DNA of 58,273 nt from positions 1 through 58,273 of the forward strand of contig CAJQIC010000027.1 of NCBI GenBank assembly GCA_905478335.1, read 5' to 3'. A model generated the notes under the pieces. The model saw nothing but the letters and a program-made list of their open reading frames with translations, had not been told where the DNA came from and did not search any database. Position numbers and translations under genes: made by a program. Every line of letters begins with the position of its first letter. Within the stretch, counting starts at the first letter, position 1. Below are positions 45,300-54,782 of the stretch, piece by piece. Origin of the DNA: an uncultured Bacteroidia bacterium (GTDB taxonomy: Bacteria > Bacteroidota > Bacteroidia > NS11-12g > UBA9320).

Positions 45300-46166
45300 A
45301 TGATTAAGTACAATCCTAAAATTTGGTTCAGGCACATCTTTAAGTTTACCAAAGGTGATACACTACGCGTTTTGCTACCCGAAATGATAATTCTCTCTTT
45401 ATTCGTTTTTGGCTTAACCTATGTCGAGCTAAAATACCTAGAGGATCTTCACATCTTTAAAGATGCCATAGCCGTATATTCCTTAATTGGATTTGTTCTT
45501 TCGCTGTTATTGGTTTTTAGAACCAATACGGCGTATGACCGTTGGTGGGAAGGCAGAAAAAAATGGGGTGAATTGGTAAACGACACAAGAAGCCTGGCGC
45601 TAAAAGTATCCATATCAAGAGGCAACGAAGAAGATAAAGCGTTTTTTAAGCGTGCTATAGTGGACTATGTTTACACATTGAAGTGGCATTTAAGAAAGCA
45701 AGACGACGATTTACCACATAACATGAGCGATGGAGATTTTAAGCGCTTTAATGAGGCATCACACAAACCAAGTCATGTTGCCCAGAAGATGTACCACCGT
45801 TTACAAAAGATGTTGAAAGAAGACAGCATTTCGCAAAACGATTATCTGACACTTGACACCAACCTTAATAATTTTTCAAATATTACCGGAGCCTGTGAGC
45901 GTATTCTCAACACGCCTATGCCCTACTCTTACAGTATTTTCTTAAAGAAATTCATATTTATCTATGTAGTCACGTTACCTATAGGTTTCGTTTCTACCTT
46001 TCAATATGGTACGATACTGATTTCCGTTTTTATCTTTTACGTATTGGTGAGCATGGAACTTCTTGCTGAGGAAATTGAAGACCCCTTTGGCAAAGACGAC
46101 AATGACTTACCGTTGGACGAATTATGTGGTAAGATAAAAGCCAATGTTGAGGATATTCTTTCCTAA
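45300..46166 (+). CDS. Bestrophin family ion channel
   Basis: 288 residues with four membrane segments. The bestrophin signature FRTNTAYDRWWEGRKKWGELVNDTRSL is present, and the C-terminal part carries AEEIEDPFGKDDNDLPLDEL. Bacterial bestrophins form pentameric channels in the inner membrane, some cation selective. Physiological role here is unknown. Confidence 0.9.
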   Translation: MIKYNPKIWFRHIFKFTKGDTLRVLLPEMIILSLFVFGLTYVELKYLEDLHIFKDAIAVYSLIGFVLSLLLVFRTNTAYDRWWEGRKKWGELVNDTRSLALKVSISRGNEEDKAFFKRAIVDYVYTLKWHLRKQDDDLPHNMSDGDFKRFNEASHKPSHVAQKMYHRLQKMLKEDSISQNDYLTLDTNLNNFSNITGACERILNTPMPYSYSIFLKKFIFIYVVTLPIGFVSTFQYGTILISVFIFYVLVSMELLAEEIEDPFGKDDNDLPLDELCGKIKANVEDILS

Positions 46167-46343
46167 TTTTTAATGTTTAATTAAGGCGTCGTTAAGAGGT
46201 TTGAGAAACGAGTACGGAGGAATCTCCTTTTTTAAAGTCCAGTTAAATTCGATAGATTCTTCGCCTGTTTCTGCATCAGAAGCTCTGAATGACGATCCAA
46301 TCCAACATTTTCAATTTTCAACTCTCAATTATCAATTGTCTCC

Positions 46344-46351
46344 TACCTTTG
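46344..46351 (+). promoter_or_regulatory. TAnnTTTG -7 box of menB
   Basis: TACCTTTG, 22 nt before ATG 46374. It sits in a stretch of AATT-rich low complexity that fills much of 46167-46373. Confidence 0.55.
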
Positions 46352-46373
46352 TCTAAACATTTTTTCAAAGAAC

Positions 46374-47207
46374 ATGATCTGGGAAACCGTTAAAGAATAC
46401 GAAGACATCACCTATAAAAAATGTGATGGTGTAGCACGAATTGCGTTTAACCGTCCGAATGTGCGTAATGCATTTCGGCCGAAAACAACAAGTGAATTGC
46501 TTGATGCCTTTCATGACGCTCAAGAAGACACCAGTATTGGTGTTGTATTGCTTTCTGCTGAAGGACCAAGTACAAAAGACGGCGTATACTCCTTTTGTAG
46601 TGGTGGAGACCAAAAAGCACGCGGCCACCAGGGATATGTTGGAGACGACAAATACCACAGATTAAATATTCTCGATGTTCAAAGACTCATACGTTTTATG
46701 CCCAAAGTTGTAATCGCCGTCGTACCTGGATGGGCCGTAGGTGGTGGACATAGTTTACATGTTGTTTGTGACATGACTTTAGCCAGCAAAGAACATGCTA
46801 TTTTCAAACAGACAGATGCCGACGTAACTAGTTTTGACGGCGGATATGGCTCTGCGTATTTGGCTAAAATGGTTGGTCAAAAGAAGGCTCGTGAAATTTT
46901 CTTTTTGGGCAGAAACTACAATGCACAAGAAGCATATGAAATGGGAATGGTGAACGCCGTTGTACCGCATAAAGAGTTGGAAGACACTGCATATCAGTGG
47001 GCACAGGAAGTGTTAGCCAAGTCGCCAACAAGTATAAAAATGCTCAAGTTTGCTATGAACCTCACCGACGACGGAATGGTTGGCCAACAAGTATTTGCAG
47101 GAGAAGCAACGCGACTAGCCTATATGACGGACGAGGCCAAAGAAGGGCGTAATGCCTTTTTGGAGAAACGGAAGCCAGACTTTGGTAAGGATAAGTGGAT
47201 ACCGTAA
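46374..47207 (+). CDS. menB: 1,4-dihydroxy-2-naphthoyl-CoA synthase
   Basis: 277 residues. Crotonase fold with the MenB-specific elements: RPNVRNAFRP, FCSGGDQKARG, PGWAVGGGHSLHVVCD and VTSFDGGYGSAYLA. It closes the second ring of the naphthoquinone in menaquinone synthesis. No other men genes are next to it. Gliding Bacteroidota normally use menaquinone, so this fits the assigned lineage. Confidence 0.95.
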   Translation: MIWETVKEYEDITYKKCDGVARIAFNRPNVRNAFRPKTTSELLDAFHDAQEDTSIGVVLLSAEGPSTKDGVYSFCSGGDQKARGHQGYVGDDKYHRLNILDVQRLIRFMPKVVIAVVPGWAVGGGHSLHVVCDMTLASKEHAIFKQTDADVTSFDGGYGSAYLAKMVGQKKAREIFFLGRNYNAQEAYEMGMVNAVVPHKELEDTAYQWAQEVLAKSPTSIKMLKFAMNLTDDGMVGQQVFAGEATRLAYMTDEAKEGRNAFLEKRKPDFGKDKWIP

Positions 47208-47267
47208 ACAATGTCTGAATGTCCGAATCACTGAATGTCGGAATATGGGAATGTGGGAATGATTGAT

Positions 47268-47291
47268 GGATTGAAGGATTGAAGGATTGAA
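47268..47291 (+). repeat. Short tandem repeat GGATTGAA x3
   Basis: Three perfect 8-bp copies within a wider GAATG/GATTG low-complexity tract (about 47210-47300). A related tract lies at 51048-51085. Confidence 0.8.
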
Positions 47292-47400
47292 GAATGTAGA
47301 ATTAATGATTTATGGCTTGTTGATGCAGGACGTATTGATAGAAGACGATACTATCTGACATTCCACGATGCATACAACCAGTCATTGAGGTCTTAATTCT

Positions 47401-48273
47401 TTAAGACAGGACCTTTAAAGCGGCTGGTACTACTTCTACCTTAACTTCAGCAAACTTCTCAAGTGGTTCACCATCTATATGCGTGTAAATCATTTCATTA
47501 AGGCGAATAGAAGCATTTTTCATTTGACGCCTAGTTATCAGACCATTATCCCATTTAAAGAATAAACACAGGGCTAAATAAGGCGCCTGAAAGACTGTTG
47601 GTTTTTGCAAAAAGACCAAATCTAAAATACCGTCTGAAAACGACGCTTTTGGCGCCACATAGAAGTTATTCCCCCACTGTCGGCCATTGGCTATACTCAA
47701 CAAAAAGGCATCAGATTCGAAACTTCCTTGCTCAGTAGTAACTTTAAAATGAAGGTTAATCGAACCACCAAAGTCCTTCATTATAGAGCGCGCATAAGAC
47801 TTCAAACCGCGTTTATCAAGGTGGGCAAAGGAGTGACTCACTTTTGCATCGAACCCCCAACCGGCGACATTGACAAACACCTTACCATTCAGCTTACCAA
47901 CATCTACAATATGTTCCTTTGCCGTATTAAGTTGACGCAAAGCCGTTTTAATCTTTCTTGAAATTTTGAATTCCCTTGCAAAACCGTTTCCACTGCCTTG
48001 TGGAACTATGGCCAATCGGACACTTGAGTTGATCAAACAAGAAGCAACGGCGTTTATTGTTCCATCACCACCTAAAGCCACTATGGCATAACCATCTTTC
48101 TTTGTAAAGGACTCAATGGTTTTGGGTAAGTCGTCAATAATCTCCCAGGCATACACTTCATATGAATAGATTGCATGGTTAAGATAGGTATTGATTAGCG
48201 CTGGAACACGCGCTTTAGATTTACCACCGGATATTGGATTAACAACAAACAGAAGATGTTTCTTGCCTGCCAT
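47401..48273 (-). CDS. Diacylglycerol kinase family lipid kinase
   Basis: 290 residues. The DAGK catalytic motif GGDGTINAV and the PQGSGNGFARE segment are present; the N-terminus reads VVNPISGGKSK. Soluble members of the DgkB/YegS group phosphorylate diacylglycerol or related lipids. The substrate is not proven. The stop of the DUF4159 gene lies 3 nt upstream, so the two are probably in one transcript with rsmE and the MFS gene. Confidence 0.88.
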   Translation of the reverse strand: MAGKKHLLFVVNPISGGKSKARVPALINTYLNHAIYSYEVYAWEIIDDLPKTIESFTKKDGYAIVALGGDGTINAVASCLINSSVRLAIVPQGSGNGFAREFKISRKIKTALRQLNTAKEHIVDVGKLNGKVFVNVAGWGFDAKVSHSFAHLDKRGLKSYARSIMKDFGGSINLHFKVTTEQGSFESDAFLLSIANGRQWGNNFYVAPKASFSDGILDLVFLQKPTVFQAPYLALCLFFKWDNGLITRRQMKNASIRLNEMIYTHIDGEPLEKFAEVKVEVVPAALKVLS

Positions 48274-48276
48274 AAC

Positions 48277-48936
48277 TTAGTGTGTTACTGCGTACTGAAC
48301 CAAATTGGCGCCCATTTTCAAGGCTTTTTGACGAGTTTCTTCTGAATCGTTGTAAACACCCGCATCTTCCCAACCATTTCCCAAATCACACTCTACATCG
48401 AAAAAACACACGAGCCTCCCTTTGTATAACAAACCATATCCCTTAGGCGGTTTACCATCATGTTCATGAATTTTAGGCAAACCATTGGGGAACTCATATT
48501 TCTTTTTATAAATGTCGTGGGTGAACGGTAGTTCCACAAAATCTAACTCTGGAAAAACCTTTTTCATCTGTGGTCGGATGTACTTTTCTAATCCATAATT
48601 ATCATCGATATGCAAAAATCCACCAGCTTCTAGATAACTGCGCAGATTGTCGGCGTCTTTGTCAGAAAAAACGACATTACCATGCCCAGTTAAGTAAATG
48701 AATGGGTAATTGTATATATCGCTGCTAGACAACTCAACTACTTGATCTTGTGGGTCGATATTTGTGGCTAAATATGAATTGCAAAACTGAATGAGGTTAG
48801 GCAGCGCCGTGCGGTTTGCATACCAATCTCCTCCTCCTGCATATTTCACCTTGGCCACTTGAAATGAATGCCGTTGGGTGAATGAGCTACTCCCAAACAA
48901 AATCAAACATCCAACAATGAAAAATCTATATTTCAT
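48277..48936 (-). CDS. DUF4159 domain protein, exported
   Basis: 219 residues with a signal peptide ending near SSFT. DUF4159 family features are YAGGGDWYANRTALPNLIQF and YLTGHGNVVFSDKD, then GGFLHIDDNYG. The family is a ThuA/GATase-like flavodoxin fold of unknown function common in Bacteroidota. It begins 1 nt after the rsmE stop. Confidence 0.82.
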   Translation of the reverse strand: MKYRFFIVGCLILFGSSSFTQRHSFQVAKVKYAGGGDWYANRTALPNLIQFCNSYLATNIDPQDQVVELSSSDIYNYPFIYLTGHGNVVFSDKDADNLRSYLEAGGFLHIDDNYGLEKYIRPQMKKVFPELDFVELPFTHDIYKKKYEFPNGLPKIHEHDGKPPKGYGLLYKGRLVCFFDVECDLGNGWEDAGVYNDSEETRQKALKMGANLVQYAVTH

Positions 48937-48937
48937 A

Positions 48938-49642
48938 CTACTTTAAGGTAACGTAAAAATGGTTGAATAAAGTACCTGCCACAACCGCGGCTGTCTCTGT
49001 TCTATATCTTGGCAAACCTAAGGATAATGGGACAAAATTTGCAGCTTCTGCTGCACGAACTTCGGATTCAGAAAAATCTCCCTCTGGGCCTATACAAATC
49101 GTTATGGATTGATGAGCGTCTTTGGCATTTAATAACGTTTTGTCTTTATCAAAACAATGTGCGATAAACTTTTTACTCGATTGATCTGACTGCAGAAAGT
49201 CTTTAAACTTGACCGCTGTTTGAATCTCTGGCAACCACAAATTCCCAGATTGTTTCATGGCTGATATGGCTTTTTTCCAAAGTCGCTTTTCGTTTATTCG
49301 TGAACGTTCCCCTTTTTCTGTTTGTATAAAAACGATTTGTGAAACACCAATTTCGATAAGCTTTTCCACCATCCATTCCATGCGATCAGCACTCTTGGTC
49401 GGACTCACGGCCAAGGTTAGCGAAAGCGTTGGTGAAGACTCCTCTTCTACTGTTTCGATTATTTCAGCAACAACTTGTTTTTTGGCCACTGTAATACGAC
49501 ATCGAAACTTTTTTCCTTTTCCATCGAAAACCAATATCTCGTCACCAATCGAAAGCCGCATCACTTTCGTGCAGTGACGACTTTCGTCCTCACTCAGCTC
49601 GATAGTATTGTTCGTGATATGTTGACTATAGAAATGATGCAT
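48938..49642 (-). CDS. rsmE: 16S rRNA (uracil(1498)-N3)-methyltransferase
   Basis: 234 residues, typical. N-terminal PUA-like domain (SRHCTKVMRLSIGDEILVFDG) and a C-terminal SPOUT domain with the trefoil-knot SAM site CIGPEGDFSESE and LGLPRYRTETA. It methylates U1498 at the decoding site. It is in a minus-strand operon with DUF4159 and the lipid kinase. Confidence 0.95.
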   Translation of the reverse strand: MHHFYSQHITNNTIELSEDESRHCTKVMRLSIGDEILVFDGKGKKFRCRITVAKKQVVAEIIETVEEESSPTLSLTLAVSPTKSADRMEWMVEKLIEIGVSQIVFIQTEKGERSRINEKRLWKKAISAMKQSGNLWLPEIQTAVKFKDFLQSDQSSKKFIAHCFDKDKTLLNAKDAHQSITICIGPEGDFSESEVRAAEAANFVPLSLGLPRYRTETAAVVAGTLFNHFYVTLK

Positions 49643-49653
49643 AACGTGCGCAA

Positions 49654-51009
49654 CTAGGTCTGCGAAGCATCCAACACCCCGTCATCATCTAACCGTGATG
49701 GCCTGGTTGACTTCACACCAAACAACGCTATAAATCCGAAGATAAATATTGATCCCAAAATAATCACAGACTTTCGCATATCCCCGTCAAAAACGCCCGT
49801 AGCATACCCGAACAGGAATGGCCCAATGATTAAACCAATCTTCTCTAAAACATCGTAGAAACTGAAGTACGACGCATGATCCGTTGTCTCTGGCAACATC
49901 TTAGAATAGGTAGATCGGCTCATCGATTGAATACCACCCATTACAAAGCCAACTGCAGCAGCTAGGCCATAAAATTCAGTTGGCTCGGTTATAAAATATG
50001 CCGTTACACATATGCCGATCCAAATCACAACAGCAATCTTGATTACAGCGATGTTTCCAATCTTCTTAGATAACCGCGACATAATAAATGCACCGACAAC
50101 GGCTACCAATTGTATCAGAATTATACTTACAATTAATCCCGTCTTATCTGCTTCTCCTGTCACCTCGTCAACGGGCCAGTTTATTTCCATATCGGCAAAA
50201 ACTACGGCCAAAAGCATAATGGTTTGCACGCCCATATTGTAGATAAAATAGGCAAGTAAAAAGCGTTTTAATTGTACTTGTTCAGATAATTCTCCCCACA
50301 CCTTTCTCAACTCACGATATCCTTTATATATGTAGCCCTTTTCTTTATCTGGCTTTTTATCGTAAACGTTATTAGGCAAGCGCAAATAAGTAATTTGAGC
50401 AAAACCAGCCCACCATAATCCTACTGCAACAAATCCCCAACGCGTTATTTGTCCACTGATATCAGGATACATTTTAAGCGCCACTATGATTGAAATAAGC
50501 AGCAGTATACTTCCGATATAACCCAACGAAAAACCTTTCGCACTGATGCGGTCGTGTTGATCAGGTGTTGCAATTTCTGGCAAATAGGAATTATAAAACA
50601 CCAAACTTCCCCAAAAGCCTATACTTGCAAAAAATGGAGATAACATACTTATTTCAAGATGATTAACATCAAAGAAAAACATGGATATACACGACAAAGC
50701 GCCGAGATAACAGAAAAACTGCATAAAACGCTTCTTGTTCCCCAGATAATCGGCAATTCCACTAAGCAAAGGCACAAGGGCCGAAACGACTATGAACGAT
50801 ACAGAGAAGACATAAGAGTATATTTCTACGTTGTTAAACGCTCTACCAAAAAACATCACTGTATCAGCCGGCATGCCCTCAATGTGGCTCGTCTGAGCTA
50901 AGAAGAACTTAGGAAATACAACAGAAGTTATGACTAGATTGTAGACCGAATTTGCCCAATCATAAAATGTCCAACCATTTATGATTTTGGGATCGTTTTT
51001 AACTATCAT
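49654..51009 (-). CDS. MFS transporter, UMF1 family
   Basis: 451 residues with 12 predicted helices. The N-terminus IINGWTFYDWANSVYNLVI and the SRSTYSKMLPE segment are typical of the UMF1 (Atg22-like) branch of the major facilitator superfamily, common in Bacteroidota. Substrate unknown. A near-consensus -7 box (TTTCTTTG, 51016-51023) lies 6 nt before the ATG, so this gene probably heads the four-gene run to 47401. Confidence 0.85.
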   Translation of the reverse strand: MIVKNDPKIINGWTFYDWANSVYNLVITSVVFPKFFLAQTSHIEGMPADTVMFFGRAFNNVEIYSYVFSVSFIVVSALVPLLSGIADYLGNKKRFMQFFCYLGALSCISMFFFDVNHLEISMLSPFFASIGFWGSLVFYNSYLPEIATPDQHDRISAKGFSLGYIGSILLLISIIVALKMYPDISGQITRWGFVAVGLWWAGFAQITYLRLPNNVYDKKPDKEKGYIYKGYRELRKVWGELSEQVQLKRFLLAYFIYNMGVQTIMLLAVVFADMEINWPVDEVTGEADKTGLIVSIILIQLVAVVGAFIMSRLSKKIGNIAVIKIAVVIWIGICVTAYFITEPTEFYGLAAAVGFVMGGIQSMSRSTYSKMLPETTDHASYFSFYDVLEKIGLIIGPFLFGYATGVFDGDMRKSVIILGSIFIFGFIALFGVKSTRPSRLDDDGVLDASQT

Positions 51010-51125
51010 CTAGGTCAAAGAAAGTCTTTGTGCCCGAACTACACAACAGAATGAATGAATTATTGAAGGATTGAATAATTGAATGATTAAAATTTATGCT
51101 TAAACTTAATCTTCAACTTAAAAAT

Positions 51126-52364
51126 CTAAGCTGCTTGCTGCTGGAATTTGTTCAATTTGGTTTCGGCGTCTTTTAATGAAACCTTAATCACATCCTTTGA
51201 TTCGTCTGACGGCGCCTCATACATGTAGTCTAACAACAGCGCCTCACACATAGACCGCAGACCTCTTGCGCCTAATTTATATTGCAAAGCCTTGTCGACG
51301 ATGTAATCAAGCACATCCGCACCAATTTCAAGCGTTTTTCCTTCAAGTTCAAACAACCGTTGGTATTGTTTGACCAATGCATTTTTTGGCTTAGTTAAAA
51401 TCTGAAGCAACGCATCTCTATCAAGTGCTTCCAAATTGGTAAGCACAGGCAGTCTACCAATAATTTCAGGTATTAACCCAAAGCTGCGTAAATCAAAAGG
51501 AGATAAAAACTGCAAGATGTGATCACGGTCGTTGGTGACCAATTGCTCTGAAGTTTTCTTAAAACCAACCTTAGAAGTAGCGACCCTGCGTTGGATGATT
51601 GATTCGATACCTTCAAACGCCCCACCACAGATAAACAAAATGTTTCGCGTATCTACAGCGATGTATTTTTGGTCTGGGTGTTTACGTCCACCTTGTGGTG
51701 GTACGTTGGTTACCGTACCTTCCAAAAGCTTTAACAAACCTTGCTGTACACCTTCGCCACTCACGTCACGCGTGATGCTCGGGTTATCACTTTTACGGGT
51801 TATTTTGTCTATCTCGTCGATGTATACAATGCCGCGTTCTGCTGCCGTAACATCATAATCAGAAGCCTGCAGTAAACGGGTAATAATGCTTTCTACATCT
51901 TCACCCACATAACCTGCTTCTGTTAACACTGTTGCATCAGCTATACAAAATGGCACCTTTAGAATTCTTGCTAATGTTTTAGCAATTAACGTTTTACCAG
52001 TTCCAGTTTGACCAACCATCAGAATGTTAGACTTTTCAATATCTACATCGTCTTGGTCGTTCTTTTTGACCGCCATCAACCTTTTGTAGTGGTTATACAC
52101 CGCAACAGAAAGCACTTTTTTTGCATCGTCTTGACCGATGACATATTCATTAAGATGGGTTGTAATTTCTTTGGGTTTTAGCAGATCAACTTTAAAACCG
52201 GCTTTCTCGCCAATCTTTTGTTTGTGAGATTCTTCTTCTCCCAAAATTCGATGGCCTTGCTCGATACACTCATTACAAATGTGTGCATCAATACCAGAAA
52301 CCAAGAGGCCTACCTCTCCACTTTTTCTACCACAAAACGAACAAATGATATCGTCTTTGCTCAT
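51126..52364 (-). CDS. clpX: ClpX, ATPase subunit of ClpXP
   Basis: 412 residues. N-terminal zinc-binding domain with Cys8, Cys11, Cys30, Cys33, then an AAA+ domain with Walker [16 protein letters not shown], Walker B VYIDEIDK, the pore loop GYVGED, and the IGF-like loop region that docks ClpP. It unfolds substrates and feeds them to ClpP. It starts 5 nt after the clpP stop, forming one operon with clpP and probably tig. Confidence 0.98.
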   Translation of the reverse strand: MSKDDIICSFCGRKSGEVGLLVSGIDAHICNECIEQGHRILGEEESHKQKIGEKAGFKVDLLKPKEITTHLNEYVIGQDDAKKVLSVAVYNHYKRLMAVKKNDQDDVDIEKSNILMVGQTGTGKTLIAKTLARILKVPFCIADATVLTEAGYVGEDVESIITRLLQASDYDVTAAERGIVYIDEIDKITRKSDNPSITRDVSGEGVQQGLLKLLEGTVTNVPPQGGRKHPDQKYIAVDTRNILFICGGAFEGIESIIQRRVATSKVGFKKTSEQLVTNDRDHILQFLSPFDLRSFGLIPEIIGRLPVLTNLEALDRDALLQILTKPKNALVKQYQRLFELEGKTLEIGADVLDYIVDKALQYKLGARGLRSMCEALLLDYMYEAPSDESKDVIKVSLKDAETKLNKFQQQAA

Positions 52365-52369
52365 TGTTC

Positions 52370-53059
52370 TTATGATTTAGGTTTAGCACGCATGAGTATG
52401 TCGTCGACCATACCATATTTTTTTGCTTCTTCAGAAGTCATCCAATAATCTCTGTCAGAATCGGCAGACACTTTTTTGAACGTTTGCCCACTGTGATGTG
52501 CGATGATATCGTATAATTCTTTCTTGAGTTTCTTGATTTCATTCACTGTGATTTCCATATCAGTTGCCTGACCTTGTGCACCACCTAATGGTTGGTGAAT
52601 CATCGTTCGTGAATGCTTCAGTGCAGTACGTTTGCCGGTTGTACCTGCACACAATAACACGGCAGCCATACTAGCAGCAATACCTGTGCAAATCGTTGCC
52701 ACATCAGAATTTATGTATTGCATGGTATCATAAATACCCAAACCTGCGTATACCGACCCACCCGGGCTGTTGATGTAAATCTGAATGTCTCTGTTGGGAT
52801 CTGTTGAATCTAAAAACAACAATTGACCCATGATGATATTGGCTACTTGATCGTTGATAGGTACTCCTAAAAAGATGATGCGATCCATCATCAATCGAGA
52901 GAATATATCCATTGAAGCCACATTTAACTGTCGTTCTTCAATAATGTTTGGGGTTAAACCAACTGGTTGCATGCTGCTTTCGATGTAGTGATCTACATGC
53001 ATGCTGTTCATCCCCATATGTTGTGTAGCGTATTTCTTAAACTCTTTACCGTAATCCAT
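52370..53059 (-). CDS. clpP: ClpP protease subunit
   Basis: 229 residues. Catalytic triad visible: Ser130 in [10 protein letters not shown], His155 in MIHQPLGG and Asp204 in SDRDYWM. A propeptide-like N-terminal stretch precedes EERQLNV. It forms tetradecamers with ClpX. It follows tig after 131 nt that hold a probable tig terminator and the clpP promoter region. Confidence 0.97.
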   Translation of the reverse strand: MDYGKEFKKYATQHMGMNSMHVDHYIESSMQPVGLTPNIIEERQLNVASMDIFSRLMMDRIIFLGVPINDQVANIIMGQLLFLDSTDPNRDIQIYINSPGGSVYAGLGIYDTMQYINSDVATICTGIAASMAAVLLCAGTTGKRTALKHSRTMIHQPLGGAQGQATDMEITVNEIKKLKKELYDIIAHHSGQTFKKVSADSDRDYWMTSEEAKKYGMVDDILMRAKPKS

Positions 53060-53156
53060 AGTATATAATTTTTACCAAAACAACGTATTTTTTTTCATTA
53101 AAGCACAGTGCGCTCATCTGAAAAAATAGACGATTGATAGTCAACTGACCAGTCTA

Positions 53157-53192
53157 CAAAAAGGCGTTGTTTTAGATAAAAAACAAATGCCT
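53157..53192 (-). terminator. Probable intrinsic terminator of tig
   Basis: An imperfect stem (AGGC plus TTGTTTT pairing with AAAACAA plus GCCT) followed on the minus strand by TTTTTG. It begins at the tig stop codon. One bulge and one mismatch reduce certainty. Confidence 0.5.
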
Positions 53193-54573
53193 AGTGATTA
53201 TGTTCATGATTGTGTTTCTCAATCATTTTGTAGAAAGCGTCTAGTGCGATTTTTTTGTCTTTGACAGTAATCATGGTTTTTACATGATCAGTAACTTTAC
53301 GATCGATAGCGATATCGCCAATCTTACGCATGTAGTTTTTATCCTCTTTGTTTTTCTCTTCGAAGTATCGAATAGTTTCCAAATCTGGATTGTTCATACC
53401 ATACTGACGTAACATTTGAGCTGTGTAACCAACAGAAATTTGGTTTATGTCTTCTTGTGTTACTTCCAATTTAAACTCAGCAACTACCTTCTCCATAATT
53501 AACTGACGACGCAATTGGTCTGACTCTTTACCATATAACTCATCAATGTTTTCGGCATTGTAGTTGTCTGGATAGGTTTTAATCAACCAACGCTTTAAGA
53601 ATGCGTCTGGCAAGTTAATTGAATTGTGTTTGTCTGAAATTAAATGAGAAACAGAGTGGTCCAATTGGTTCTCTGCTTCTGACTTATAGTACTGCTCAAT
53701 GTTTTCAGATAATTTCGCTTTAAACTCATCTTCAGTTTTAACAACGTCTTTACCTAAAACTTGGTCGTATAAATCTTGACCTAAAGTAGCTTTTTCGAAT
53801 CGCTTAACTTCAGTGATTTCTAGTTTGAAATCTTTGTTCAAATCTTTGATACCTTCTGCAGGAAGTTCAACCGTACTGGCTAAAACTTTTTCGTTGTCGT
53901 TAAAGAATTTGAAGATGTCAACGTTTACAACGTCTCCAACTTTTTTACCGATAAGCGCCTTTTGAGTTGGCTTGTGTTTTACCATTTCTAGTAAAACTGT
54001 AGTCTCCTTTTCTGCAACACCACCTTCTAATGGCTCACCTTTTTTGTCAAGCTCAGTCAACATACCTTTTACTGTATCCTGATCGCCTTCCGTTTTGTCG
54101 ATTTCCAACATTTTTCCAAAACGACGTAGATTGTTGTCTACTTCCTTTTCAACTTCGTCTTCAGGAATCGTGATTTGGTAACGGCTTAATTTGTCTTTTG
54201 CACTGATATTTAAATCAAACTTTGGTGCAAGACCAAGGTCGAATTTAAAAGTAAAGTCACTCGGATTTTCGAAATCCATGTCGCTTTGGTCATCAGAAGC
54301 CAAAGGCTGTCCTAAAACATCAATCTTGTTATCTTCAAGATGCTTAAACAATGACTCGCTAGCCAATTTGTTGATTTCATCAACTAGCATAGATGGTCCA
54401 ACCATTTTCTTGATAACGCCCATAGGTGCTTTTCCAGGTCTAAAACCAGGAATGTTAGCACGGGTGCGATACTTCTTTAATTCTGCGTCTACCTTTGGCT
54501 GATAATCTTCTGGATTTAGCTCAATAGTTAGCAACGCATTTAAAGCGTCTTTTTCTTCAAATGTTACGTTCAC
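53191..54573 (-). CDS. tig: Trigger factor
   Basis: 460 residues from a GTG start. The N-terminal ribosome-binding signature is clear (GFRPGKAPMGVIKKMVG). The middle segment, where FKBP-type PPIase sequence sits in Proteobacteria, is divergent (GMLTELDKKGEPLEGG), as usual in Bacteroidota, so prolyl isomerase activity is uncertain. The C-terminal chaperone arms follow, with a His-rich tail (HNHEHNH). It acts on nascent chains at the ribosome exit. It lies about 45 nt downstream of tRNA-Leu. Confidence 0.95.
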   Translation of the reverse strand: MNVTFEEKDALNALLTIELNPEDYQPKVDAELKKYRTRANIPGFRPGKAPMGVIKKMVGPSMLVDEINKLASESLFKHLEDNKIDVLGQPLASDDQSDMDFENPSDFTFKFDLGLAPKFDLNISAKDKLSRYQITIPEDEVEKEVDNNLRRFGKMLEIDKTEGDQDTVKGMLTELDKKGEPLEGGVAEKETTVLLEMVKHKPTQKALIGKKVGDVVNVDIFKFFNDNEKVLASTVELPAEGIKDLNKDFKLEITEVKRFEKATLGQDLYDQVLGKDVVKTEDEFKAKLSENIEQYYKSEAENQLDHSVSHLISDKHNSINLPDAFLKRWLIKTYPDNYNAENIDELYGKESDQLRRQLIMEKVVAEFKLEVTQEDINQISVGYTAQMLRQYGMNNPDLETIRYFEEKNKEDKNYMRKIGDIAIDRKVTDHVKTMITVKDKKIALDAFYKMIEKHNHEHNH

Positions 54574-54617
54574 GTCTTAATGAAATAGTTAAAGTTGAGT
54601 TGTGTTAAGAAAAAAAG

Positions 54618-54699
54618 TGCGGGTGAAAGGACTCGAACCTTCACGCGGTTAAGCACTAGATCCTAAGTCTAGCGTGTCTACCAATTTCACCACACCCGC
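54618..54699 (-). tRNA. tRNA-Leu(UAG)
   Basis: 82 nt. Acceptor stem GCGGGTG with CACCCGC, D-arm with TTGGTAGACA, anticodon stem CTAGA/TCTAG with loop CTTAGGA (anticodon TAG), a long variable arm as in class II tRNAs, and a T-arm with GGTTCGAGTCC. CCA is not encoded. It precedes tig and flanks the hairpin-rich region. Confidence 0.95.
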
Positions 54700-54782
54700 A
54701 GTGTTATTTTTAAGGGTCGCAAAGGTAGAATTATTAATTAATTATTTGAATTAAAATTGATTTTTTTCTTTGATTTGACACC

